Assembly (NCBI GenBank): GCA_028867035.1
Contig: JAGWHB010000009.1
Coordinates: 1-38,533, forward strand
Length of the DNA stretch: 38,533 bases
Source: Nitrososphaerota archaeon
Lineage (GTDB): Archaea > Thermoproteota > Nitrososphaeria > Nitrososphaerales > Gagatemarchaeaceae
Reading direction: 5' to 3'
Within the stretch, counting starts at the first letter, position 1, and each line of letters opens with the position of its first letter. The translations under genes and the position numbers were made by a program. Positions 30,347 through 38,286 of the stretch are shown piece after piece. The notes beneath the pieces were generated by a model. The model saw only the letters and a list, made by a program, of their open reading frames with translations. It was not told the DNA's origin and ran no database searches.

Positions 30347-30670
30347 ATGAGGTCCCTCGGGACGCCGAAAGAGGCGCTGCTGAAGGCCGTCCTCGTCGTT
30401 CTCGTGGCCGTCGTCCTCGTCCCGGCCCTGCTGCAGGCGTACATCGACGGCGCACAGCAGTGGGAGAGCGACACCTACACGGCGACCGTGACCTCATTCA
30501 CGTCTGGTTCCCCCGCTCGCGTGAGCTTCAGGACAGCGACCAACGGACTGGACGAGACCGTCCTCACAGACTCCTGCTACAGCGTCGGGCAGGTGGTGAG
30601 CGCCGTGTACCACCCCGCGGTGCTGTGGGGCCCCAGCTACTGGGAGATACAGACTCCTGGAAGCTGCTGA
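30347..30670 (+). CDS. Small membrane-anchored extracytoplasmic protein
   Basis: 107 aa from ATG 30347 (MRSLGTPKEA). One N-terminal hydrophobic segment (ALLKAVLVVLVAVVLVPALL) is an uncleaved anchor or signal, followed by a ~75-residue outside domain rich in Ser, Thr and Val with two cysteines (CYSVGQ and the C-terminal residue) that may form a disulfide. The frame extends to ATG 30305, but the TATA-like ggttaaaaat (30312-30321) is 30 nt upstream of 30347, so I use the shorter form. No family is recognised. It converges with the glycosyltransferase gene. Confidence 0.75.
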   Translation: MRSLGTPKEALLKAVLVVLVAVVLVPALLQAYIDGAQQWESDTYTATVTSFTSGSPARVSFRTATNGLDETVLTDSCYSVGQVVSAVYHPAVLWGPSYWEIQTPGSC

Positions 30671-30687
30671 GGCTCCCCGGACCTGCG

Positions 30688-32280
30688 CTAGTGCCCTATG
30701 ACAGCCCTGAGCCAGTCGGGCAGGAACGACTTGTCAGGGAAGTAGACGAAGAAGAACAGGAACACGATGAAGAGATAGACAGCGATGAGCCACTTCGGGA
30801 ACCAGTTCCGGGAGATCCAATAGGCCGTCCCCATGGCCATCGCCGGGAGGGCCGGGACAAGATAGAACGGATATGTGACCCTCTCGCCAAGGAAGAGGAG
30901 CAGGTATGGGACATACCCCCAGAGGAAGGCTATGAATGCGAATGCTACGAAACGTGTCTCGCCGTCGACATGGTGCGGATCCGCCCCCCGGCTCGGCGTC
31001 CCCGGCCCTTCAGCGGCGGGCTGCCTGGTCCTGAAGTAGCGGTAGAGGGCGTAGCCCAGCAGGGGGAGCCAGACGTACGTGGCCCAGGTCTCTATCAGGT
31101 TGGTCACCCCATAATAGGCGACGCCCGTGAACGACAGGTTCCCCGGGTTCACTGTAACCCCGACCCTGAAGTAGGCGACTGGGCTGTAGAAGACAAGCCA
31201 GTCGGTGGGTATGATGGGGGGTCCGCCGGGCAGGCCGGGGTACTTGCAGAAGTACCCGATGGTGGGCTGGCAGGCGAGGCGGCCCGCTATCAGCGACGAG
31301 CCGTAGCTCAGGATGTAGCTCGTCTGCTGGACGAAGGTGGGGACGGTGGGGGTCGCAAGGGTGGAGTCGTAGGCCTGCATCCCAGCCGCGAAGACCAGGC
31401 CCACCACGACGACGACCTTGAGCAGAGAGTAGACCTTCTCTCCCCGGCCCCCTTCCCCGAAGAGCAGGATGTAGGTCAGGAGCGCCATGACCATGAAGAC
31501 GGCAGTCTCCTTCGACAGCCCCGCCAGGCCGAGGAAGAGCCCTGCGAAGAAGTACTTGTCGAGCTTCCACCACCTCAGGCCGACGAAGTAGGCGAGGAAC
31601 GCGGCCAGCCCGAAGAAAGTCTCGGGTATGTCAAGAAAGGCCGAGCCAGACTGGGCGAAGAACATGACGTCCAGCCCCAGGAGGAGGGTCGAAAGGTAGG
31701 CCAGCCTTTTGCTCCCAGACGTCTTCCATGCGATCCCGAAGAGGAGGGGGAGGCTGAAGGTCCCCAGCAAGACGGGGAAGAACCTCCACCCGACGGCGTT
31801 CTGCGCCCCGAAGACAGCCATGCCCGCTGCGATCAGGCCCGGGACGAGGAACGGGTGCTCCAGATGGCAGTTGGTCGGGGCCCCTCCACCGAAGGAGCAG
31901 TGCTGGCCGGAAAGCACCCCCATCCCTTCGGGGACGTAGAAAGACTCGTCCCCGATGTATCCGCTCGCTGGGTTCCCGATGATGTATGCGTGGGCCAGGA
32001 GGGTGACGAGGGTGATGCCGACCACGAACGCGATGGCCCTGTGGTGCTGCGGATACTCCCGCCAGGCGTAGTAGACCCCATAGACCACCGAAGCGACAGA
32101 CAGTACGGCCAGGGCCCCGGCAATGCCTTCGACCGGCAGGAGGAGATACCCGGCCGACAGCGCGGCATGGAGGTAGACTGCCACCAGGAGGGCCGCCAGG
32201 GTAGCGAAGTCGGCGGCGAGGAGGTCCGCAAGGGTCCTCCTTTGGGACGGGCCTGAGCTCGGAGGTGGTTGAGCCTTCAT
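30688..32280 (-). CDS. GT39/ArnT-like integral membrane glycosyltransferase
   Basis: 530 aa with about 12 hydrophobic helices. The GT-C motif DE (D111, E112) occurs in GYIGDESFYVPEG, followed by LEHPFLVPGLI, as in protein mannosyltransferase and ArnT-type enzymes that transfer sugars from a polyprenyl phosphate to outside targets. Three hydrophobic helices precede the DE loop instead of one. The C-terminal soluble part is short. In archaea such enzymes can glycosylate S-layer, pilin or other surface proteins. ATG is 25 nt after a T-rich TATA-like box. Confidence 0.88.
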   Translation of the reverse strand: MKAQPPPSSGPSQRRTLADLLAADFATLAALLVAVYLHAALSAGYLLLPVEGIAGALAVLSVASVVYGVYYAWREYPQHHRAIAFVVGITLVTLLAHAYIIGNPASGYIGDESFYVPEGMGVLSGQHCSFGGGAPTNCHLEHPFLVPGLIAAGMAVFGAQNAVGWRFFPVLLGTFSLPLLFGIAWKTSGSKRLAYLSTLLLGLDVMFFAQSGSAFLDIPETFFGLAAFLAYFVGLRWWKLDKYFFAGLFLGLAGLSKETAVFMVMALLTYILLFGEGGRGEKVYSLLKVVVVVGLVFAAGMQAYDSTLATPTVPTFVQQTSYILSYGSSLIAGRLACQPTIGYFCKYPGLPGGPPIIPTDWLVFYSPVAYFRVGVTVNPGNLSFTGVAYYGVTNLIETWATYVWLPLLGYALYRYFRTRQPAAEGPGTPSRGADPHHVDGETRFVAFAFIAFLWGYVPYLLLFLGERVTYPFYLVPALPAMAMGTAYWISRNWFPKWLIAVYLFIVFLFFFVYFPDKSFLPDWLRAVIGH

Positions 32281-32379
32281 GGAGGGCCTTCCCTCCCTCC
32301 GCTAAAAAACATGAGCGGCCGGACCTGCGAGTCAATCAATCCATTTAATCGACTCCCGGCGCGGGCAGTGTGACCGGGA

Positions 32380-33408
32380 TTGACCTTCGCCCCACTGGGT
32401 CCCTTCGACCCTTCCATCTACGTCTCCCTCGCCTTCCTGTTCGGGATAGCGGCCCAGTTCAGGGCCATGGACGGGTACTCCTTCCTTCGGCGGGCCCTCG
32501 CTTCCCTCGAGCCGAAGACAGGGATACTCTATGCGGTCGCCCTGGTGACATTCGTCTTCTCCCCGTTCATACTCAACGACGTCCTCGTCTTGATATTGAC
32601 CCCGGCGCTGATCAAGTATGCCAAGCAGCATGGACTCGACGCCGCGCCCCTCATAGTCGCCGAGATCACATTCACCAACATCTCCAGCTCCCTTACCCCC
32701 ATCGGGAACCCTCAGAACATACTGCTCTGGGTTTCGTCGGGGGCGAGCTTCGTCGGGTTCGTCCAGGGGACCTGGCTCTTCGTGCTCGGGTCTGCTGCCA
32801 TAGCGACTGTCGCCCTCGCCCCGCTGGCCCGGAGATACAGGGTGCCGCGGGACCCGCCAGCCACCATGGGCTCACTCTCCCCGGCGTACTACCTGGCGCT
32901 CGTCACCCTGACGGTCCTTGTGTCCGACGCCGTGGGGCTGGCGTCCTATGTCCCCTTGGGCGTCGGATTCGTCCTCGGGTTCGCGTTCACGTTCAGGGAA
33001 GCCTCCATGGTAGCAAGGGAGTTCGACTTTCGAAGCCTGCTGGTCCTCTACGCATTCGTCGCGTCGGTAACCGCGGTCTCATACGTGCTAATGCCGCTGC
33101 TCGTCCCCTACGTCCAGCCCGCGGCCAGAGGAACCCAGCCCTACTCCGGGCTCTTCGTGGGGGTGGTGTCCAACTTCATCAGCAACGTCCCGGCGACCCA
33201 GCTCCTCATCAACACCGCGGGGGTGTCCCCTTCGCTTGCTCCCAAGATAGCGGTCGAGGCGGGCCTGGCTGGGAACCTGGGGCCGATCGCTTCCTTCGCG
33301 AACCTCCTCGCGCTTCAGATGGCGCGCAAGTCGGGTGTCTCCGTCAAAAGGACCATCGGGATTCAAGTCATAGTAGGGATACTGGCGTTCATCCCAGCCC
33401 TTCTCTGA
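32380..33408 (+). CDS. ArsB/SLC13-like anion permease
   Basis: 342 aa from TTG 32380, about 9-10 hydrophobic helices. Diagnostic segments are FSPFILNDVLVLILTPALI and TFTNISSSLTPIGNPQNILLW, the 'SSSLTPIGNPQN' substrate loop shared by arsenite (ArsB), citrate and anion permeases of the ion-transporter superfamily, plus the symmetric SNVPATQLLINTAG in the second half. It is shorter than typical (~400-450 aa), with a reduced loop between the halves. Substrate could be arsenite, a dicarboxylate, sulfate or phosphate. No arsR or arsA gene is nearby to settle it. Confidence 0.85.
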   Translation: MTFAPLGPFDPSIYVSLAFLFGIAAQFRAMDGYSFLRRALASLEPKTGILYAVALVTFVFSPFILNDVLVLILTPALIKYAKQHGLDAAPLIVAEITFTNISSSLTPIGNPQNILLWVSSGASFVGFVQGTWLFVLGSAAIATVALAPLARRYRVPRDPPATMGSLSPAYYLALVTLTVLVSDAVGLASYVPLGVGFVLGFAFTFREASMVAREFDFRSLLVLYAFVASVTAVSYVLMPLLVPYVQPAARGTQPYSGLFVGVVSNFISNVPATQLLINTAGVSPSLAPKIAVEAGLAGNLGPIASFANLLALQMARKSGVSVKRTIGIQVIVGILAFIPALL

Positions 33409-33463
33409 ACAACGAGCCCTTACTCCAAGGGACTCGTTTGCAAGGGCCGGTCGGACCATTCAG

Positions 33464-34243
33464 CTATCCCACTGCCTTGAATTCGCAATATTCGTCCCCT
33501 TTGGAGATGCAGCGCGTCTCCTTGACCGTCGTCTCCCCGCCGAACAGGGACGAGAAGAGCCCGGCGAGGTGCCCCCGGACGAAGTTGCTCCCCGGGTGCG
33601 ATTTCTTTGTGCCGGAGCCACATTCGAAATTCTCTCTTATCCTTACGACTGCGTTCCTAGAGGCGAGGTCAAAGGAGGCTACTTCGGCGCTCCCCCACCC
33701 GATCGCTGCATAGATGGAGATGAGCTCCTCCAGGTCAGCCTTGTCCCTGACCCTGTTCATTGAGAGGAGGTCGTCCCAGGTGGGTCTCCCGTGCTTGATC
33801 CCCATCTGGTAGAAGAGGACGTCGGCGCCCGATTGGAGCATATCCCTGGCGTCTGCCTCCATCACAGCGAAGAAGTGTGACCGCAGCATTATTGCCCTGT
33901 CCCCGCTGTTCCAGCTCAGCGGGAAGTTCAGAGAATCTACGATGATTCCGTTGTGGGACTCTTTGACCTCTGCTTCTTGGACGAAGCTCGAAGCGGTCAA
34001 CAGTCTTTTCAGGTCTGAGACCGAAGGACGCCCGACGGTCGCCTCGACAAAGAAGCTGAACCTCCCGATGCCGTCTGTGTCTGGTGCTGAGATGAACCCG
34101 GAAAGCATGTTGAACTTCGCGACTTCCAGGCGCTTCGTGACGTCGGCGACAGCCCCGACGTGGTGCTTGAGCTGTAGCGCCACCAAGAAGAGCTTCTGGT
34201 CTCCCTCTATTTGATGGACAAGGACGTCCTTGTTCTTGCGCAT
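33464..34243 (-). CDS. ACT-like plus V4R-domain sensor protein
   Basis: 259 aa from ATG 34243 (MRKNKDVLVH). Residues ~10-85 resemble an ACT-type small-molecule-binding domain (LFLVALQLKHHVGAVADVTKRLEVAKFNML). Residues ~115-255 match V4R: SHFFAVMEADARDMLQSG, YAAIGWGSAEV and the C-terminal ETRCISKGDEYCEF with the 'C..GD..C.f' pattern. There is no HTH or membrane segment. It is the second V4R protein in 6 kb. The longer frame to 34486 has no promoter; the TATA-like ctttattaga (34271-34280) supports 34243. Confidence 0.85.
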   Translation of the reverse strand: MRKNKDVLVHQIEGDQKLFLVALQLKHHVGAVADVTKRLEVAKFNMLSGFISAPDTDGIGRFSFFVEATVGRPSVSDLKRLLTASSFVQEAEVKESHNGIIVDSLNFPLSWNSGDRAIMLRSHFFAVMEADARDMLQSGADVLFYQMGIKHGRPTWDDLLSMNRVRDKADLEELISIYAAIGWGSAEVASFDLASRNAVVRIRENFECGSGTKKSHPGSNFVRGHLAGLFSSLFGGETTVKETRCISKGDEYCEFKAVG

Positions 34244-34270
34244 CCCAGATGCTTCGCTAGACTCCAAGAG

Positions 34271-34313
34271 TCTAATAAAGCAATTGAGGATTTTACCCGT
34301 GATTCGAACGGGT
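34271..34313 (-). promoter_or_regulatory. Promoter of the ACT/V4R gene and upstream palindrome
   Basis: The TATA-like ctttattaga (34271-34280) is 32 nt before the ATG at 34243. Upstream, acccgt and acgggt form a 6-bp inverted repeat around gattcga (34295-34313). It resembles a tRNA T-arm at first sight but does not fold as one. An operator for the gene is possible. Confidence 0.45.
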
Positions 34314-34427
34314 TGCACGGTCGGCTGCGCCCAGACACCAAAGGTGCCCGTGCCCGAGGAACCATGGCTCAGCGAGCGGATTGGTGGGACTGACGAAGCG
34401 TTCTGGCTCGCAGCCGGGCGGGAAGGC

Positions 34428-35009
34428 CTAGGTTGGCCGGAGGAGGGAGCGCACCCGCCTTCCGAAATCGCCAGGGTAGGCCTCAAGGTAACGACTCAGC
34501 CTCCGAATGTCGGCCCTTCTGCGGATTTCGGCGAGCACCTCATCGTCGGGGGTCTCCCCGAAGTACACTAGGTCGATTAGTGTCTTCTCGACGTCGGAGA
34601 CAGGCACTGCGAACCCGTCTTGACTGAGGTATTCGAAGCCGAAGAACCTTTTCTTATCGACCTTGCGGACGAACACCTTGCTCCCCATGATGCTCCTTTC
34701 CCCCCTTCTCACAGCGCGAGGAGTGATCAGGATTACGTTCGTCTCTTGCTCCCACAGCCCTTGGAGGCTCAGAGCCTCCTGCAGCCCCAGGTAGGCGGGC
34801 TTGAACGCGAACACGGTCACGACAGGATCGTCGAGCCTGCTGTACCAGCCCCTGGTGATCCGGTGGACCTCCCCCCTCTTCACGAGGTTGTGCATCAGAA
34901 GGAGGGCGTATGCCCTGTTCTTCACTATGAGCTCTATGTCTCTGGCCCTGAACGCGGGCGTCTGCCCCATGAATGCCCTGACCTCGTCCAGGTGGACTAC
35001 TTTGCCCAA
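34428..35009 (-). CDS. AbiEi-like antitoxin (type IV toxin-antitoxin)
   Basis: 193 aa from TTG 35009, overlapping the upstream toxin gene by 13 nt. The N-terminus is a winged-helix domain (FRARDIELIVKN, LLLMHNLVKRGEVHRITRGWYSR), followed by the AbiEi-like core: PAYLGLQEALSLQGLWEQ, VILITPRAVRRG, KRFFGFEYL and SDVEKTLIDLVYFGE. The family is an antitoxin and autorepressor. Its gene follows the toxin, the reverse of the usual abiEi-abiEii order. Confidence 0.88.
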   Translation of the reverse strand: MGKVVHLDEVRAFMGQTPAFRARDIELIVKNRAYALLLMHNLVKRGEVHRITRGWYSRLDDPVVTVFAFKPAYLGLQEALSLQGLWEQETNVILITPRAVRRGERSIMGSKVFVRKVDKKRFFGFEYLSQDGFAVPVSDVEKTLIDLVYFGETPDDEVLAEIRRRADIRRLSRYLEAYPGDFGRRVRSLLRPT

Positions 35010-35647
35010 CGCGCGATTGCCTCCTTCATGTCGGCGGCCGTCGGGACCGAAGCTGTGATGATGGTAGATCTGAGGGCGGCTTCGTCCGGCGGGGGTTTGA
35101 AGTCGGTCAGCAGGCGGAGAACCGCTTCCCGGGCGGGGGCCCCGCCGTGGGCAATGTGCACGAGGAAGAACACGTCGTACAGGTCCCTTGCCTTCTTCCT
35201 CCCGAGGTAAGCGAGAGCTTTCTCTTGGAGAAGCGACTCCGCCGTGAGCGTCCGCACGGCGGCGAAAGATCCGTCTACCATCTCGTAACGTCGGACAACG
35301 ACCCCCTCCGGTTTCCGAAATGTGGCTTCGAACCGCACGGCCAATGCCCCCGGGCCGAACTTCGCGAAGACCGAGCCTGACGTTTCTTTCAGCTCTTGCT
35401 CGGGCAGTCCCCTCCTTCGGAAGCCAGTCGACAGGGCAGCGGCCTTCCCCCTCGCCGACGGGGGGAGGTAGAAGTCCACGTCTTCGGAGAACCGGTTTCC
35501 TCCGTAACACCTCCAGATGGCAGTGCCACCATGGATCACAGCGGCGGGGAGGACTTCGAAGGTCCCAAGCACCATCAGGTCCTGGGCTTCGGCTATCTTC
35601 CTGTGGACACTTCTCCTCAGTTTCAACGCCAGAGGAATCGTGGGCAT
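34997..35647 (-). CDS. AbiEii-like nucleotidyltransferase toxin
   Basis: 216 aa. The nucleotidyltransferase motif is HGGTAIWRCYGGNRFSEDVDFYL: GGTAIWR (40-46), then SED (54-56) and D58, the two metal-binding aspartates. Further on are LQEKALAYLGRKKARDLYDVFFL (the basic 'K..AY..R.K.RDlyD' helix) and a helical C-terminus. AbiEii toxins use a nucleotide (GTP in characterised cases) to modify tRNA and cause growth arrest or phage abortion. ATG 28 nt after an AT-rich TATA box (35669-35682). Confidence 0.9.
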   Translation of the reverse strand: MPTIPLALKLRRSVHRKIAEAQDLMVLGTFEVLPAAVIHGGTAIWRCYGGNRFSEDVDFYLPPSARGKAAALSTGFRRRGLPEQELKETSGSVFAKFGPGALAVRFEATFRKPEGVVVRRYEMVDGSFAAVRTLTAESLLQEKALAYLGRKKARDLYDVFFLVHIAHGGAPAREAVLRLLTDFKPPPDEAALRSTIITASVPTAADMKEAIARWAK

Positions 35648-35668
35648 CGCAGGCTTGATTGACGTATG

Positions 35669-35682
35669 TTATATATATGTAT
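35669..35682 (-). promoter_or_regulatory. TATA box of the AbiE-like operon
   Basis: Minus-strand tacatatatataac is centred about 28 nt before the ATG at 35647. The long alternating AT tract may also be an AbiEi binding region. Confidence 0.6.
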
Positions 35683-35950
35683 AATCTTGGTAGACCGAAG
35701 ACTTGTAGGAGCCATCCTCGGCCGAGAGGAAGAAGTCGAATTTCGGAACTGCCAAAGGCCCAAGGCCACTCACAGCTTCAAAGAGGTGCCGGGCCTGGCC
35801 GCGCCCCCGAACGAGACCTCCTGAAGTATTCGAGCCAGAAGAAGGAAACTACGCAGGACGCGTGGTCTGTGACATTTCGCCTGGTCGCCTGAAACTTGAT
35901 GCCGGGCTATTTTCGGCTGTCATCTCCAGCCGCGATTTCACCGCCACACG
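35683..35950. other. Gene-free stretch between AbiE and a small gene
   Basis: No supported gene is seen. An open plus-strand frame (35659-35892) has no start signal and low-complexity Arg/Pro-rich translation, so I treat it as chance. Confidence 0.3.
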
Positions 35951-36112
35951 TCACCCCGCGACTTCTTTCCTGACGGGATGCGCGATGAATCTGTCGAGGG
36001 CCTGATTCCCTACCCTCGCTGTTACCCACCGGAGGTCCTCATCCAATCCGAACTGTTTGACGAGGAATGCCTTCGCCCTCCATTGCAGGTCTTTCAGGGA
36101 GTCGAGCTCCAT
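35951..36112 (-). CDS. Small hypothetical protein (53 aa)
   Basis: The frame from ATG 36112 to TGA 35951 encodes 53 residues: MELDSLKDLQWRAKAFLVKQ, then FGLDEDLRWVTARVGNQALD and a basic end (HPVRKEVAG). It reads as two amphipathic helices. Its reality rests on a clear TATA-like cttaaaaac (36138-36146) centred 30 nt upstream, the spacing seen for other genes here. No family is recognised. Confidence 0.55.
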   Translation of the reverse strand: MELDSLKDLQWRAKAFLVKQFGLDEDLRWVTARVGNQALDRFIAHPVRKEVAG

Positions 36113-36137
36113 CGATACGACGGAACCCTGGGCCGCC

Positions 36138-36146
36138 GTTTTTAAG
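36138..36146 (-). promoter_or_regulatory. TATA box of the 53-aa gene
   Basis: Minus-strand cttaaaaac is centred 30 nt before ATG 36112. Confidence 0.45.
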
Positions 36147-36207
36147 AAAAATGGAGTTCGTATCTATGTTTTCTGCATAATGTCGGCAGTGCCGTACCAT
36201 CTTGCCC

Positions 36208-36522
36208 TCACGGGGGAACCTTGGGGGTTCCTTTCTTCTTCGACCTCAATTCGGCGGCCCACCCCTCGATCACGTCCTGAGGCACCCCCGTGAGCTCCGC
36301 GAGGCTCTCTAATTTCGCCTCCAGGGGATGCTCAGGGGGCGGAGGTTCTTCTGTCACGTAACCATAGCGCCCCTCCTTGACGATCACTACGCCCTTGGCA
36401 GCCAGCTTCTTGAGCTGCCTCTGGGCGCTGGACCTCGAAATCTGCATCATGTCGGCGACCTCGACGGCGAGGAATAGCTTCGGGGAGTTCTTCCTGAGGA
36501 ACTCCTCGATTTCTGACTGCAA
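36208..36522 (-). CDS. Small HTH DNA-binding protein
   Basis: 104 aa from TTG 36522. HTH residues ~15-55: KLFLAVEVADMMQISRSSAQRQLKKLAAKGVVIVKEGRYGYV, a winged-helix or MarR/DeoR-like arrangement with the strand of the wing at EGRYGYV. A proline-rich linker (EEPPPPEHPLEAKL) is followed by a short helical C-terminus with LTGVPQDVIEGWAAEL and a basic tail. No cofactor site is seen. A TATA-like cttatagg (36563-36570) would give a leader of about 18 nt. Confidence 0.8.
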   Translation of the reverse strand: MQSEIEEFLRKNSPKLFLAVEVADMMQISRSSAQRQLKKLAAKGVVIVKEGRYGYVTEEPPPPEHPLEAKLESLAELTGVPQDVIEGWAAELRSKKKGTPKVPP

Positions 36523-36890
36523 ATACGAAATGAACCTAGGACAGCGACTCCGAGCCTTTCCCTATAAGGTTGAGTTCAGATGTTGGAACCCACCAGCCAT
36601 GAAAGTGTGGGTCTGGGAGACCGAATCCCATGAGAGCGGAAGATGGGCGCGATTCTGGTTCCGCAGGGTTTTTATCCCTCCATGGAATTGTCTACCCGTC
36701 TCGTGGGGCAATTAGAAGAGCCCGCCGCCTGAAACGACGGAGACGTCCCGTGAAATCGGGACCGGACATTTCTGCTTAACCTAGGCTCGTGGTCGGTACT
36801 TCATGAATGGTTCTCGCGACGACCAGAAGGTTCAGCTCCAGATTCTGAATCCACAAAGAAGTTAATCGTAACGGGCCCCATCAAGGGACC
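36523..36890. other. Intergenic stretch with promoter elements, a possible micro-ORF and structured RNA
   Basis: This 368-bp stretch holds the promoter of the HTH gene, a 38-aa open frame (36599-36715, MKVWVWETESHESGRWARF...) of doubtful status with a TATA-like cctataaggt about 34 nt upstream, the folded segment given below, and the TATA-like gttaatcgta (36861-36870) of the next gene. Confidence 0.4.
36697..36825 (+). ncRNA. Candidate structured non-coding RNA
   Basis: A TATA-like ggtttttatccc (36667-36678) would start transcription near 36698. From there the sequence can pair as cgtctc (36697-36702) with gagacg (36740-36745), enclosing gggc/gccc (36706-36709 with 36720-36723). A perfect hairpin gtcccg-tgaaat-cgggac (36745-36762) follows, then ACA, and later tggtcg (36790-36795) with cgacca (36820-36825). 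No known class is matched; an H/ACA-like guide or a cis leader is possible. Confidence 0.35.
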
Positions 36891-37661
36891 TTGACAGGGG
36901 ATACGGAATCCCAGCAGGCGGAAGTGAATCCAAGCATCGTTCACGAGGTGTCCGGGCTCGCCGAGGAGTTCGGCGAGCTGCTCGATGTGGAGGCGAAGGA
37001 GAAGGGGATGAGGTCCGCGCTGGTGCAGGTGATGGTTCAGATTCAGAAATCCCTCGGCGAGCCGATCCAGCTGAGCAGGACGTCCCTCGGCCAGGAGTTC
37101 CCGAAGATAAAGTCCGCCTGGATAGACGGGAACACTGTGGTCTTCGTCCCCGAGAAGACGAAGAAGCAGGTCTCGGTACCACTGGCCAGACTCGAGTACG
37201 GCCTCTTCATGGAGCTGGTGGGAGAGGCGACAAAGGCCATCGACAAGGTCGTAGGCGAAAGGCGGCGCACGCACCTGGAAGAGATCAGGCCGGTGCTCTC
37301 GCTCACACTCAGGCTGGAGGGGGGCCAGCTGGCGATATTCGACTGGCGGAAGTTCCACCTCATCATTTCGAACGTCGGAGGGGACGCCAGGGGGCTGTAC
37401 ATCACCTCCGAGTGGAAAGGCAGGTCGAAGCGCGTCGGTCCCCTGGAGGTGCCCGAAATCTACAACATGGACGTGGAACTGGGCTCCCTGTATCAATTCG
37501 TGAACCAGGACGCCCTCTTCCTCAGGATAGACTGCAAGGACGCGGAGGGGAACGGCTACTCGGCCAAGGCGAACATGCCCCTCACGAACGAGAAGCGCCA
37601 GAAACTGGAGCTCAAGCCCATCCAAGTAGGGCCGCAGGTCGCTACCCCTATCCCTGGCTAG
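36891..37661 (+). CDS. Hypothetical protein with possible beta-rich C-terminal domain
   Basis: 256 aa from TTG 36891, 26 nt after the TATA-like gttaatcgta. Residues 1-60 are charged and helical (ending QSLGEPIQLSRTSL), residues ~75-150 have WIDGNTVVFVPEKTKKQVSVPLARLEYGLFMELV, and residues ~155-250 carry strongly alternating strands (RPVLSLTLRLEGGQLAIFDW, FHLIISNVGGDARGLYITSEW, MDVELGSLYQFVNQDALFLRID). It is soluble with no signal peptide. No family is recognised. Confidence 0.8.
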   Translation: MTGDTESQQAEVNPSIVHEVSGLAEEFGELLDVEAKEKGMRSALVQVMVQIQKSLGEPIQLSRTSLGQEFPKIKSAWIDGNTVVFVPEKTKKQVSVPLARLEYGLFMELVGEATKAIDKVVGERRRTHLEEIRPVLSLTLRLEGGQLAIFDWRKFHLIISNVGGDARGLYITSEWKGRSKRVGPLEVPEIYNMDVELGSLYQFVNQDALFLRIDCKDAEGNGYSAKANMPLTNEKRQKLELKPIQVGPQVATPIPG

Positions 37662-37793
37662 CTCTGGCTGAGGCGCCCGTCCGGTCGATTGCCCTGGCTT
37701 CTATTGCGCTCGAGATTTGCTAATTCTTCATGATAACGCATATGTATCACGCGTAGCCCGGCGACTAACAATCTTAGCGGGAATAGTTACTAA

Positions 37794-38258
37794 ATGGATG
37801 GGGAACAGAACAAAGCTGAAGTGAGGAACGCCGCCGAAAGGAAGAGCCTCCTGTTCAAGGGCCCTACAGTCGTCGCAGCTCTCGTCTGTGTTGTAGCCGC
37901 GGCGTTTTCCACAGGGGTCGGGATAGCTTTCCTGTATACCCCCGGTGCCCTGCAGGGGACGTTCCTGATCAGTCTCTCCAATGGGAGCTCGCCATCCCAG
38001 GGGCTCCTGAATCTTGTCGGCATCCTCCTCGTGGCGCTGGGACTCGCTTACGTCGTTTCCGCCGTGCTCCTATGGTCGGAGACGCATTGGATCAAGGGGA
38101 TCTACGCCGGTATGATGGTCTCCATACTTGGCATGCTGGGAGCAGGCCTTGGGACGACCTTCGCCCCCGGGATTGCGGCCGCCGGGATGATCGTCAACGT
38201 GCTCATAGTGACATTGCTAGCCACCGAGACGTGGGAGGCGAGGAGAGGGGTGGAGTGA
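37794..38258 (+). CDS. Small polytopic membrane protein
   Basis: 154 aa from ATG 37794, with four hydrophobic helices (~24-48, 70-93, 100-122, 125-142) and a polar, Glu/Lys-rich N-terminus. The first outside loop is Gly/Ser-rich (SLSNGSSPSQG). A TATA-like caatcttagc is about 31 nt upstream. The next gene starts 28 nt downstream behind a good GGAGGAG ribosome-binding site, suggesting an operon of two membrane or surface genes. No family is recognised. Confidence 0.75.
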   Translation: MDGEQNKAEVRNAAERKSLLFKGPTVVAALVCVVAAAFSTGVGIAFLYTPGALQGTFLISLSNGSSPSQGLLNLVGILLVALGLAYVVSAVLLWSETHWIKGIYAGMMVSILGMLGAGLGTTFAPGIAAAGMIVNVLIVTLLATETWEARRGVE

Positions 38259-38286
38259 AACCGAAAGGAAGGTTCGGAGGAGCATA

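Noticed and set aside
30460..32256. 598-aa plus-strand open frame opposite the glycosyltransferase
   Set aside because: Product is highly charged and repetitive (Glu/Gly/Arg/Pro), typical of the antisense of a GC-rich gene.
32370..33713. 447-aa plus-strand open frame
   Set aside because: It is the shadow of the permease gene in another frame; the product is Arg/Pro-rich without membrane segments, while the other frame gives a clear transporter.
34290..34370. A tRNA gene suggested by gttcgaatc on the minus strand and a hairpin-like repeat
   Set aside because: The T-stem bases do not pair (two of five mismatched when the T-loop is set in register), and no matching acceptor or D-arm lies about 70 nt away.
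35659..35892. 77-aa plus-strand open frame
   Set aside because: No promoter or ribosome-binding signal, low-complexity Arg/Pro-rich product, and overlap with the AbiE promoter.
36599..36715. 38-aa frame (MKVWVWETESH...) before the structured RNA
   Set aside because: A TATA-like box is at a fitting distance, but length and lack of homology support are insufficient, so it is mentioned only within the intergenic entry.
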